From: Colwellia sp. PAMC 20917
Lineage (GTDB): Bacteria > Pseudomonadota > Gammaproteobacteria > Enterobacterales > Alteromonadaceae
Assembly: GCF_001767295.1 (NCBI RefSeq)
Contig: NZ_CP014944.1
Location: 558,001-622,000, forward strand
DNA: 64,000 bases
Reading direction: 5' to 3'
A model generated the notes under the pieces. It was not told where the DNA came from. It searched no databases and worked only from the letters and a program-made list of their open reading frames with translations. Below are positions 20,691-28,700 of this stretch, piece after piece. Numbering within the stretch: the stretch's first letter is position 1; every line of letters begins with the position of its first letter. The position numbers and the translations under genes were made by a program.

Positions 20691-20966
20691 ATGCATTTAC
20701 TCGGACGCTCACTACCAATCGACTTTGTTAAAGCGTTAGACTTAGGCGCCGACGGTGTTGCCGTATCAAACAGTGCTATGCAGGCTATCGGCTGTATAGC
20801 AGCGATAATGTGCAATACCAATAACTGTCCGGCTGGCATTGCTACGCAGAAAAAAGATTTACGCCAGCGATTAAATATTGAAAAATCGGCTGTGCAGCTT
20901 AAAAACTTTTTTGAAGCATCTACTGAACTAATGTCAGTTATGGCAAGAGCTTGTGGCCACGATTAA
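20691..20966 (+). pseudogene. C-terminal remnant of FMN-binding glutamate-synthase-like protein
   Basis: 91 residues resembling the C-terminal end of the stand-alone FMN-binding glutamate synthase family: ALDLGADGVAVSNSAMQAIG, CNTNNCPAGIATQ with the iron-sulphur-type cysteines, then FFEASTELMSVMARACGH. The usual protein is about 500 residues, and the rest is absent from the window. The break lies next to the IS110 region, so loss by insertion or rearrangement is likely. The ATG at 20691 is just the first in-frame one. Confidence 0.8.
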
Positions 20967-21605
20967 TTTGAAAAATTTAATAGCAATGGCTTGGCTACTT
21001 GGCACAGGGAAATCGCACTACTTTCAGGAGTAAAGTATTCTGGGATGGGAAGTTAAAAAGCAACGGTTGAGCGCTGCTCCTTTAGTAATGCTCTCCTCCA
21101 TAGGCGCTTCATGAATGATATGTCATAGTGGTCCTTTTCCTATATAGGATGGGGAGAGGAATAGGCTTCACCGCTCGTTAATAAAAGAAAGCGAGCGGAA
21201 ATGGTGAAATTTCAACAGATACATAGAACAAAAAATCTAAGTCGCTTTGTGCCCCATACATCGCCATAGAATCATACAAATTTAATACCTAAAATCATAT
21301 TAATCTAATGTCCGCTTTGGTATTTTCTAATCAAATTAGAATTTCTGACTTTATAGATTTCTGATGAAATTTAGAGCAATTCTATTATCTAACGCAGGAC
21401 TGATTTTCATCGGTTTGAATGTCGCTAGATAAACCAAGGCTAAGGTCAGCAATCGTATCTTAGTGATCACTAGGTGGCCTGATTGTTAACAAGTCAAGCC
21501 GTCTGCTTTGGGTTTTAGCTAACCTTTCTATCTCAACCAGATAGTTCCAAATTACCAAAATCGTTGAACCATACTTATAGTCTCTTTAACGAAAGGAGCA
21601 CTATT
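20967..21605. other. intergenic, mobile-DNA debris
   Basis: No convincing gene. It contains an inverted repeat CCGCTCG/CGAGCGG near 21171-21198, AT-rich sequence from 21290, and a TGTCCGCTTTGG motif near 21309 of the kind dispersed in related marine genomes. It precedes the small recombinase gene. Confidence 0.4.
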
Positions 21606-22229
21606 ATGTATAACATCATTCCTTACACCCCAAAACCTAGCTGGAATAAAGGTAAATTAGTTGGTCAAAAACTTCCTCTTAAGCTTGAGGAAGTATGGTC
21701 TATAAGGACAAGACTTGATTTAGCAAATAACCTTCGCGAACTTACTATGTTCAATTTAGCATTAGATTGTAAATTACGAGCGTGTGATTTTATTAAACTT
21801 AAAGTCATGGATATCGCTCATGGGAAAAGTATTCAATCTAGAGCAATATTGATTCAACAGAAAACAGGTACTCCTGTTCGATTTGAAATAACTAAAAAGA
21901 CCCAAGAGTCGCTTAAAGAGTGGATCGCATTAAAATCGCTTCGTTCTAATGATTATTTGTTTGGTAGTCGGATGAGAAAGGGGTGCCATCTAACAACCCG
22001 TCAATACGCAAGGATTGTCAAAACATGGGTTGCAAGTATTGGTCTCGACATTACATCGTATGGTACTCATTCGATGCGTAGAACCAAAGCATCTTTGATC
22101 TATAAAAAAACTAAAAATTTACGTGCTGTCCAAATATTACTTGGTCATACAAAACTGGAAAGTACTGTACGTTATCTTGGTATTGAGGTCGATGATGCCC
22201 TTGAATTATCTGAGTCTATAGATATCTAA
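21606..22229 (+). CDS. small tyrosine recombinase/integrase (catalytic domain only)
   Basis: 207 residues from ATG 21606, chosen because GAAAGGAG lies nine or so bases upstream. The protein has almost only the catalytic domain: Arg in LDCKLRACDFIKLKV, then HSMRRTKASLIYK (H-x-x-R), LLGHTKLESTVRYLG with the His and the Tyr nucleophile. The usual SAM-like core-binding domain is missing or reduced to the first ~40 residues (PSWNKGKLVGQKLPLKLEEVW). Similar short integrases occur widely as stand-alone genes in Proteobacteria. Substrate site unknown. Confidence 0.85.
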   Translation: MYNIIPYTPKPSWNKGKLVGQKLPLKLEEVWSIRTRLDLANNLRELTMFNLALDCKLRACDFIKLKVMDIAHGKSIQSRAILIQQKTGTPVRFEITKKTQESLKEWIALKSLRSNDYLFGSRMRKGCHLTTRQYARIVKTWVASIGLDITSYGTHSMRRTKASLIYKKTKNLRAVQILLGHTKLESTVRYLGIEVDDALELSESIDI

Positions 22230-22403
22230 ACTATAAAAAATCAGGAAGAATGGACTCTTCCTTCCACGAATATCTCAAAGAACTAAACCGCTCGCCGCGG
22301 TAATGGTGACCTTGGCAAGCACCGAATTTCCCCATAACATTTCTATTCTTTCTGACTCTAAGCCTTGAGGCATGTCGCCTCACCTTAGATTGGAGAATAT
22401 CTC

Positions 22404-23303
22404 ATGAACATCAGCCCATACTTTTCAGCCCCTCTTCGTCAGCGCTTCAACGACGATATGACCATGCGAAAACTAGCAACTTCAACACAAATTGACTACT
22501 TCCGCGGGGTTAATAAACTCTGTGAATATTTACAACATCCCCCTGAAACAACCACCCAAGAAGAGTTGCGTGAGTTTCAACTTTTCATGGTCAATCACGG
22601 TGTATCGGGGATCACGGTTAACGCCACACTCACGGCATTGAAGTTTCTCTTTCAAGTCACTTTAGATAAACCTGAAGTGACTGCACGGATTTTCCCTGTA
22701 ACGGTTGCGCGTAAATTACCTGTCGTGCTCAGCTTGGAAGAAACCACGCGTTTTATGGCTATGGCCACGCACCCTAAATTTAAAGCGGCATTCGCTGTCG
22801 CCTACGGTGCAGGTTTACGCGTAAGTGAAGTGGTTTCCTTAAAAGTGAGTGATATAGACAGTAAGCGTATGGCATTACGTGTCGAGCAAGGCAAAGGAAG
22901 TCGTGATCGCTATGCGCTATTATCACTCGCTTTGCTTGAGCACCTTAGAGATTGGTGGCGTTTCGCTAATCAGCAAGAACAAATGTTTGCAGGCGGCTGG
23001 TTATTTCCTGGCTTGAACCCTATCGACCATATGACGGCTCGTCATCTCAGTCGAGTGTGCAAGCAAACTGCTAATGCCGCTGAGATTGACAAAAATGTCT
23101 CTATGCACACATTACGTCATAGCTTTGCGACTCACTTACTCGAGGCTAAAGTCGATATACGTGTTATTCAAGTATTGCTCGGGCATGCTCAACTCAATAC
23201 CACAGCTCGTTATACTCAGGTGGCAACGGATTTACTCAAGGATGTGATAAGTCCATTAGATACCATCACACCACAAAAAAAGAAGGTTAAGAGCGAGAAG
23301 TGA
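22404..23303 (+). CDS. tyrosine recombinase (XerC/D-like) partner of IS91-type transposase
   Basis: 299 residues. An N-terminal core-binding domain (YFRGVNKLCEYLQ, VSGITVNATLTALKFLF) is followed by a catalytic domain with Arg in AYGAGLRVSEVVSLKVSD, Lys in QGKGSRDRYALL, HTLRHSFATHLLE, VLLGHAQLNTTARYTQV (His and Tyr). All catalytic residues are present. It ends 8 bases before the IS91-type transposase. A two-gene integrase plus HUH transposase arrangement is known for some IS91-family elements of marine gammaproteobacteria. It begins with a clear ATG after GGAGAATATCTC. Confidence 0.9.
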   Translation: MNISPYFSAPLRQRFNDDMTMRKLATSTQIDYFRGVNKLCEYLQHPPETTTQEELREFQLFMVNHGVSGITVNATLTALKFLFQVTLDKPEVTARIFPVTVARKLPVVLSLEETTRFMAMATHPKFKAAFAVAYGAGLRVSEVVSLKVSDIDSKRMALRVEQGKGSRDRYALLSLALLEHLRDWWRFANQQEQMFAGGWLFPGLNPIDHMTARHLSRVCKQTANAAEIDKNVSMHTLRHSFATHLLEAKVDIRVIQVLLGHAQLNTTARYTQVATDLLKDVISPLDTITPQKKKVKSEK

Positions 23304-23310
23304 GTCGCTC

Positions 23311-24507
23311 ATGTCACGAGAAAAGCTGGAAGTGGCGGATGTGTTTCGAGCACACGGCCAACATTGGCGTAATGAACATCAGGGGCATGTCGGTTTAGAG
23401 CAACTCAAAGTGATGTCTGCCGTTGAGCATTGTCGTAGTGAGGTACTTGGCGGTCATGTTTTGTATTGCCCTGCGTGTGAGCATGTTCAAATTGCTTATA
23501 ACTCATGTCGTAATCGACATTGCCCGAAGTGCCAAGCAAGTGCAGCGAAACGCTGGCTGGAAGCGAGGCAAACTGAGCTACTACCTGTTGATTATTATCA
23601 TGTGGTGTTCACTCTGCCTGAGTCTATCAGTGAATTGGCGTATTACAACAAGTCGGTGATGTATGGTTTGTTACTCAAAGCCGCCGCCAAAACGCTGTTA
23701 ACGATTGGCGCTGATACCAAGCATTTAGGTGCTCGTTTAGGTGTTACTTTTGTCTTGCATACATGGGGCAGCGCTATGACACATCATCCTCATGTACATG
23801 GCATTGTACCTGGTGGTGGTTTATCACTTGATGGTAAAAAGTGGATACCGTGCAAATCAGGATTCTTCTTGCCTGTGCGCGTGTTATCACGCCTCTTTCG
23901 TCGGTTATATTGTGAGATGTTACGTGAAGCCTATGAGCAGAAGACGTTATTGTTCTTTGGTGAGTGTTTGCCTATTGAGGATGAAAAATCCTTTTTGGCG
24001 TTGCTAAATAAGCAACGTAAAGTGGAATGGGTAGTTTATGCCAAGCGGCCCTTTGCAGGACCACAAGCGGTATTGGATTATTTATCTCGCTATACCCATC
24101 GTGTCGCTATTGCGAATTCTCGATTGGTTGCTATGGACAAACAAACGGTGAGTTTCAAGTGGAAGAACTATCGTGTGAAAGAGCAAAATAGGCACCGCAC
24201 TATGACGCTAACACAAGGTGAGTTTATCCGGCGTTTCTTATTGCATGTGTTACCGAGTGGCTTTCACCGTATTCGACATTATGGTTTGACAGCCAATACG
24301 GGACGTAAAAAGAACTTGGCTAAAGCACGCCAATTATTGAACGTTAACGTACCTATAGTTGAAAACGATAAAAAGGAAATTGACGAAGCAAAAGCTCATG
24401 AGCCATTACCTACCTTTGTTTGTCCATGTTGTGGCGCAGGCATGGTAGTTACTGAAGTATTGCTTCATTTATATTTACCGCGAGCACCACCTAAACAGCT
24501 AAGTTAG
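23311..24507 (+). CDS. IS91-family transposase (HUH rolling-circle type)
   Basis: 398 residues. An N-terminal zinc-binding domain has CPACEHVQIAYNSCRNRHCP with KCQ. The HUH metal motif HHPHVHGIVPGGG and the catalytic tyrosine region DYLSRYTHRVAIAN are typical of Y1/Y2 IS91 transposases. A C-terminal Cys pair sits in FVCPCCGAGMVV. Length is typical. These enzymes move by single-strand rolling-circle replication, without target duplication. It is co-transcribed with the integrase just upstream. I could not locate the oriIS and terIS ends with confidence. Confidence 0.93.
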   Translation: MSREKLEVADVFRAHGQHWRNEHQGHVGLEQLKVMSAVEHCRSEVLGGHVLYCPACEHVQIAYNSCRNRHCPKCQASAAKRWLEARQTELLPVDYYHVVFTLPESISELAYYNKSVMYGLLLKAAAKTLLTIGADTKHLGARLGVTFVLHTWGSAMTHHPHVHGIVPGGGLSLDGKKWIPCKSGFFLPVRVLSRLFRRLYCEMLREAYEQKTLLFFGECLPIEDEKSFLALLNKQRKVEWVVYAKRPFAGPQAVLDYLSRYTHRVAIANSRLVAMDKQTVSFKWKNYRVKEQNRHRTMTLTQGEFIRRFLLHVLPSGFHRIRHYGLTANTGRKKNLAKARQLLNVNVPIVENDKKEIDEAKAHEPLPTFVCPCCGAGMVVTEVLLHLYLPRAPPKQLS

Positions 24508-25022
24508 GTATGACAGATGAGTAAGACTAAATTATCGGTAATGGAGATAAGGGATAGCTTTGGTTTGCTTATTCCCCATCGATAAATATTAGCTATAATA
24601 AAGCGATATCAATGGAAAGTATCATGATAAAAAGTACAGTAGAACCCGATAAAATGAGTATCGACAAAGAATTCCCTCCATATTTGACTCACGAAGACCC
24701 AAAGACAATAAAGCAATCCCCATAGTACAGCGTTAACTTCCCGCGGTTTCCACTTTGAGGGCCTTTTAGACATCAGCCGCTGGTGATGAGCTATTGATAG
24801 GTTTTGTGGGCTGGCTGATATCTAAAAACCTTAACAAAGCGGTCATTATAGACCCTTCTGAATCACCCCACCAATGGATCATTAAGATACGAAACCGGAC
24901 ATTAACATCAATAGATATTTAAGCTGTTTAGAGTGTTCAATCTATCTTGGTCATGACAGAGAACTAAGCCACCATTGCGGTCGTTCAAGTAATTGTATTG
25001 GTATGACTTCAAAGTGCCAATT
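24508..25022. other. intergenic, possible 3' part of IS91-type unit
   Basis: No well-supported gene. A 37-codon frame with ATG at 24612 and stop at 24723-24725 (starting MESIMIKSTVEPDK) is open, but I recognise nothing in it. A G/C-richer patch at 24735-24765 with CCCGCGG differs from its surroundings and could be an element end. The imperfect inverted pair AGACATCAGCC/GGCTGATATCT lies near 24769-24823. Confidence 0.35.
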
Positions 25023-25412
25023 TTATACTGTCGCAAGCCATTTTTTTGCATCATCAATTGAGGACATGAATTGATGTTTTACATCCGTTTTATTATAACA
25101 ATGGCTCATTTGAGCTTTTATTAAAGACTCGCCTTCAACATCTACAAAAATAATAGCACAGGCTATTAGCCCTCGTGCTCTTCTATTGTTCAAGGTTTGG
25201 ATTAGAGCTTGTTCGGCTTCAGGTGTAAATAAGCTAAGTTTATGTAATATTATTATTTGGTTCCATTTCGATACTTCTAAATTTTGGATACATGATTCTA
25301 AGGCTCCTTTATATTTTATTATCAACTCCTCATTAAAAGGCCCTATTGCATCGATAAGTAAGATCTTACCTTCAATTTTTACTTTAAATAAACCATGTTC
25401 TGTAAAATTCAT
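25023..25412 (-). CDS. hypothetical STAS/SpoIIAA-like protein
   Basis: 129 residues of alternating strands and helices: FKVKIEGKILLIDAIGPFNE, then WNQIIILHKLSLFTPEAEQA, then ACAIIFVDVEGESLIK and DDAKKWL. The pattern (short beta strands, a polar helix after a hydrophobic core strand, C-terminal helix) fits the SpoIIAA/STAS-like fold seen in small orphan proteins of Alteromonadales, but no motif is decisive. No signal peptide or membrane segment. It stands alone with an intergenic region on each side. Function unknown. Confidence 0.6.
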   Translation of the reverse strand: MNFTEHGLFKVKIEGKILLIDAIGPFNEELIIKYKGALESCIQNLEVSKWNQIIILHKLSLFTPEAEQALIQTLNNRRARGLIACAIIFVDVEGESLIKAQMSHCYNKTDVKHQFMSSIDDAKKWLATV

Positions 25413-25818
25413 TTAATAACTATCCATAATTATTATTTAACTCTGATTTGCCCATATATTAACTGGCGTCTTTTCACTTTTTACAAACTGTAACAATATC
25501 AGGTTTTGAGATCAACAAGTGGTAACCGTTAGCGTTTACAAGCGAAACACCACAGACAACAATGAGCTTACAGGAGGCATAGACGACCAACCCGATTGTT
25601 CATCACCTTAACTGGCTCCTGAGCCACCATAGCGGTCATTTAGTTACGTACCTTTTTCACTTTCTTCAAATATTAGATATGAGCAATTGCTAATAACAAA
25701 TAGTATTCAGTAAACCCCATTCCTCTTTAAACAAAGTTAAAAAGTTTAATAAGGTTTCTTTAAAGATAAGGGATTGTTATATTGATACTAAGTAACTCAC
25801 TAAATTTAAAACGTTTAT
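25413..25818. other. intergenic
   Basis: No gene seen. It contains AGCCACCATAGCGGTCATTTAG at 25622-25643, a second copy of a motif present at 24967-24988. The remainder is AT-rich and presumably holds promoters for the two flanking divergent genes. Confidence 0.4.
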
Positions 25819-26949
25819 ATGGAAGCTTTGCCCCTAAATACCGACATAACCCCACTGCTTAAAGACAAATACAAATTCGGTTTGGCTATTTTACCCTTTG
25901 GCTGCATGTTCGCATCTATAGGCTTAATGCTGGTGCCTGCCTTTATGGAACCAGGTGATTGGATGTTGGTAGTTTTAATGCTTGCAGGTTACATATTCGG
26001 GTGGCTGCTTAATGCATTTATTGCAAAGTATTTCTACAGTATGAGCAACAAATCCATTTGGATGATTTATATACAAGGGATGATCCCTAAGGATTGGTTT
26101 ACCGATGGCGGCTGGCAAGGCTATTGCCAAAACTGCAAACTTCATGTGGAAATCTGGAAGCAAAAGCGTACCAAAGGTAAGACCTTCTTTGTAACTAAGG
26201 CCAGTTTGAGTTTTTACCTATTATACTTGCTTCTTACTTTGGTATACCCCTACTTTTTTGCCGATAGTAGCATTGATTGGCTTCATTTAGTTTGGCCAGG
26301 ATTTTTATGGTTCATTGGTTTTATCGGTCTGTCTTTAATCATCTGGCATAACTCAGAAAGCTCATATAAACGTGGGCAACACTTTCTTGATTCTCAAAAA
26401 AATATGGAGGTGAGCGTTAAAGAGGCTAAAGATGTTGAAGTCAAAATGGGTATTTTAACTTATATAAGTTCAATGTTGTCTTGCTCTGTATTTATTGGTA
26501 TTGGTCTAATAGTTTTGTGGCCTAATTGGACTGCATCTGACAACTATGGTTTGCCCGCTTATGATGCTTTGAGTGAATTAACAGGTAAAGCAAAAGTCTA
26601 CTATGTTTACGAAAATGGTTTACAGTTTCAACTTGAAGGCAACACTATAATATACAAAGTTACTCATTATGATAAACCAAGCAAAGTTCTTGAGGCTAAG
26701 ATCAACGATCAAGTCATTACAATCCGTGCAGACCATAACGATTCACATAGTCCTATGTTCTCAGATGAATCTTATCACTATGTGTTTGAATTATCGATGG
26801 ATGGGCAATTACTTATGGAATACGATAAAATTTATGCTAATTTCATCGAGGTTAAGCAGCAACAGCCTTATATAGCGATCCCTTTTATATTACTAGGCTT
26901 AGGCTTCTGTTGGCTTACTCACCGACAGTTCGAACGGACTAATCGATAG
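25819..26949 (+). CDS. hypothetical multi-pass membrane protein
   Basis: 376 residues, not recognised. Hydrophobic segments near residues 20-42 (FGLAILPFGCMFASIGLML), 48-72 (MLVVLMLAGYIFGWLLNAF), ~135-155, ~163-182, ~212-235 and ~350-367 (IAIPFILLGLGFCWL) predict about six membrane passes. A loop with CQNC (GYCQNCKLH, ~98) lies between passes 2 and 3. A soluble region (~240-345) between the last two passes has a strand-rich pattern (YYVYENGLQFQLEGNTIIYK) that could be extracytoplasmic. Start ATG has only a weak ribosome-binding site. Confidence 0.7.
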   Translation: MEALPLNTDITPLLKDKYKFGLAILPFGCMFASIGLMLVPAFMEPGDWMLVVLMLAGYIFGWLLNAFIAKYFYSMSNKSIWMIYIQGMIPKDWFTDGGWQGYCQNCKLHVEIWKQKRTKGKTFFVTKASLSFYLLYLLLTLVYPYFFADSSIDWLHLVWPGFLWFIGFIGLSLIIWHNSESSYKRGQHFLDSQKNMEVSVKEAKDVEVKMGILTYISSMLSCSVFIGIGLIVLWPNWTASDNYGLPAYDALSELTGKAKVYYVYENGLQFQLEGNTIIYKVTHYDKPSKVLEAKINDQVITIRADHNDSHSPMFSDESYHYVFELSMDGQLLMEYDKIYANFIEVKQQQPYIAIPFILLGLGFCWLTHRQFERTNR

Positions 26950-27321
26950 GCCAAATTAATTACGTTTAATTATTGAATAAATATTTAAAATATTGATGCC
27001 TGATTTATCACTTTAAAGGGGACATTTTAAAAGGATTTTACTCCAAAAACTTAGACCGCTTTGTGGAAAATTTAGCATTCTGAGATAAAACTCCACAGGC
27101 AGCTATGAGATGCAACAGCCCATCAAAATTTCCAATCTCAATGGTTTCTTATGGCAAAAATTTTCCACACCATTTTGAACGGCCTACGTCTCCTTTTACC
27201 GTATTTAAGACCAAGTTGATCAGGCAAAAAAGGGCAGTTTGCTGACTGTCAGGATTTTTTACACGTAAAACTCGAAAAATATAATTAATATTTAAGTATC
27301 TGTAATAATTGCATATTTTAT
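26950..27321. other. intergenic upstream of PEP-CTERM gene
   Basis: No gene seen. It is AT-rich at both ends, with a more mixed stretch (27030-27250) that contains TTTTCCACA at 27163-27185 and the complementary TGTGGAAAATTT near 27063. These form an imperfect inverted pair GTGGAAAATTT/AAATTTTCCAC about 110 bases apart, possibly relic repeat ends. Confidence 0.35.
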
Positions 27322-27338
27322 TTGGCTCGATTATTGCT
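27322..27338 (+). promoter_or_regulatory. sigma-54 (RpoN) promoter
   Basis: TTGGCTCGATTATTGCT matches the -24/-12 consensus TTGGCAC-N5-TTGCT. The GG at 27324-27325 and GC at 27336-27337 have exactly 10 bases between them. It lies about 80 bases upstream of the PEP-CTERM gene. PEP-CTERM genes are known in other bacteria to be under PrsK/PrsR-RpoN control. Confidence 0.7.
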
Positions 27339-27415
27339 AAAAGTTATATCCGATAGCTAAGACGTTCCAATTTAATTAATACCTTCTTATGTGGAAGGAT
27401 GAAAGGATTTAGTAA

Positions 27416-28123
27416 ATGAATTGTCAATTTTTAAAAGTAGTTAGTGTAAGTTTAATATTGGGTGCTTCCCTGTCTATGTCGGGTAACGCATCAGCCACCC
27501 TAATAGAGTCCATAGCAGCCCTCGATGATGGTGCTATGTATAGGGTGGTGTTTGTAACCAGCACCACAAATAGCGCTATCACAGAAGACATAAGTATGTA
27601 CAACTACTTCGTTAGCAGTGCAGCCGCTAACGGCAGTGTAACGAGTTCATTGGGGTTAACATGGGCCGCGTTGGCTGGCACGAAGGAGGTCAGTGCGCAG
27701 GCTAACACGGGAATTTTTTATGACGACACCGGTCTCGTTACTATCTTTAATACGTTTGGCGAGATTGTCGCGACGTCAGGGAGCGATTTATGGGACGGCG
27801 TGTTGTCAAGCGCTATTATAGGAAGTGAAAGTGGTGCCGTGCTCTCGGTTGATGTATTAACAGGAATACGGTATAACGGGGACTCTTATGATACATATGC
27901 ATTGGGAGAACATTATGGCGGATGGATGGCCGGACATAGTTCTCAAACAAATAGTAATTGGGTTGCTAATGGGGTCTCATCCCCGTTTGCTGAGTATAGT
28001 TTTTACGCAGCGTCATCGGTAGTGGAAAAAATTAGGGTTGATGTTCCCGAACCCGGAACGCTTATAATGTTGTCGTTGGGCTTAGCGGGTTTGTCATTTT
28101 CTCGATACAGAAAACAATCTTGA
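27416..28123 (+). CDS. PEP-CTERM sorting-domain exported protein
   Basis: 235 residues. A signal peptide (FLKVVSVSLILGASLSMSGN, cleavage near NASA-T) starts the protein. The body is low in charge, rich in Ser, Gly, Ala and Tyr and has no cysteine in the mature part. The C-terminus ends VPEPGTLIMLSLGLAGLSFS-RYRKQS: the PEP motif, a hydrophobic helix and a basic tail recognised by exosortase. The protein is probably processed at the membrane and released to the surface or the exopolysaccharide matrix. No exosortase is in the window. A good ribosome-binding site (GAAAGGA) precedes the ATG, and a sigma-54 promoter lies upstream. Confidence 0.9.
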   Translation: MNCQFLKVVSVSLILGASLSMSGNASATLIESIAALDDGAMYRVVFVTSTTNSAITEDISMYNYFVSSAAANGSVTSSLGLTWAALAGTKEVSAQANTGIFYDDTGLVTIFNTFGEIVATSGSDLWDGVLSSAIIGSESGAVLSVDVLTGIRYNGDSYDTYALGEHYGGWMAGHSSQTNSNWVANGVSSPFAEYSFYAASSVVEKIRVDVPEPGTLIMLSLGLAGLSFSRYRKQS

Positions 28124-28613
28124 TCGGCTTGTCATTCCCTGCAACTACACATCGTAACCAGCGGGTAATATAGTAATCAAGAGCCACGGCTCTTTTTTGA
28201 GCCGTTTGCTTTTGCTCATAAAGCTGACGAACTTTATCAACCGCATTAATTATTGTTTTCACTGCCAGTGTTAAACGTGGCAGACCAAAGCGATATCCCA
28301 AAAAATCAATTTGTTTCTCAATCCGACCAATAAATGTTTTATCGGGTGCTTGTTCCACTTTCAATGCGTTAAAATGTTGATTGACCGTTCTAATACCACA
28401 TCTTAGATACCAACGTGTTTTGGCTAATACCATAATGTCATCCATATATCGGCGATAAAAACAACGTTTATCACCTGCCATTCGATCATCCAAGCCTTTC
28501 AAATAGTACGCTGCGATAACAGGTGATAATGAGCATCCTCTTGATATAACACACTGTATCGCGTTAAACGTGCCGCCTTTTTTAACACTGCGTTTTATAA
28601 ATTGCACTAACAT
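28124..28613 (-). pseudogene. reverse transcriptase remnant (palm domain onward)
   Basis: Encodes the C-terminal half of a group-II-like reverse transcriptase: RGCSLSPVIAAYYLKGLDD, then FYRRYMDDIMVLAKTRWYLR with the YMDD catalytic motif, FNALKVEQAPDKTFIGR and DFLGYRFG. The N-terminal motifs (RT0-RT3) are missing. In frame upstream there is a stop, and the frame downstream runs into the antisense of the PEP-CTERM 3' end (to 28062) without its own stop. It is truncated at both ends, so non-functional. It lies back to back with the RAYT-like transposase gene. Confidence 0.75.
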
Positions 28614-28618
28614 TTCCC

Positions 28619-28637
28619 ATTAAGCCACCCATAATAA
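28619..28637 (-). repeat. degenerate REP-like element, left of RAYT gene
   Basis: ATTAAGCCACCCATAATAA matches, in inverse orientation, 17 of 19 bases of the hairpin core repeated three times at 29875-29997. The two sets flank the RAYT-like gene as an inverted pair. The hairpin itself is weak in this copy. Confidence 0.5.
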
Positions 28638-28700
28638 CGTGTTTGTTTTTTCAACAATAAACTACACTTAATGTACCCTCTTATAAGTGTGGTGATTGTC

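Noticed and set aside
21606-24507. Integron (integrase plus attC cassettes)
   Set aside because: The integrases lack a visible IntI-type additional domain and I found no attC-like series; the neighbours are IS transposases.
28062-28123. Extension of the reverse-transcriptase frame into the PEP-CTERM gene
   Set aside because: This part is the antisense of the well-supported PEP-CTERM sorting signal; the RT has simply lost its own end.
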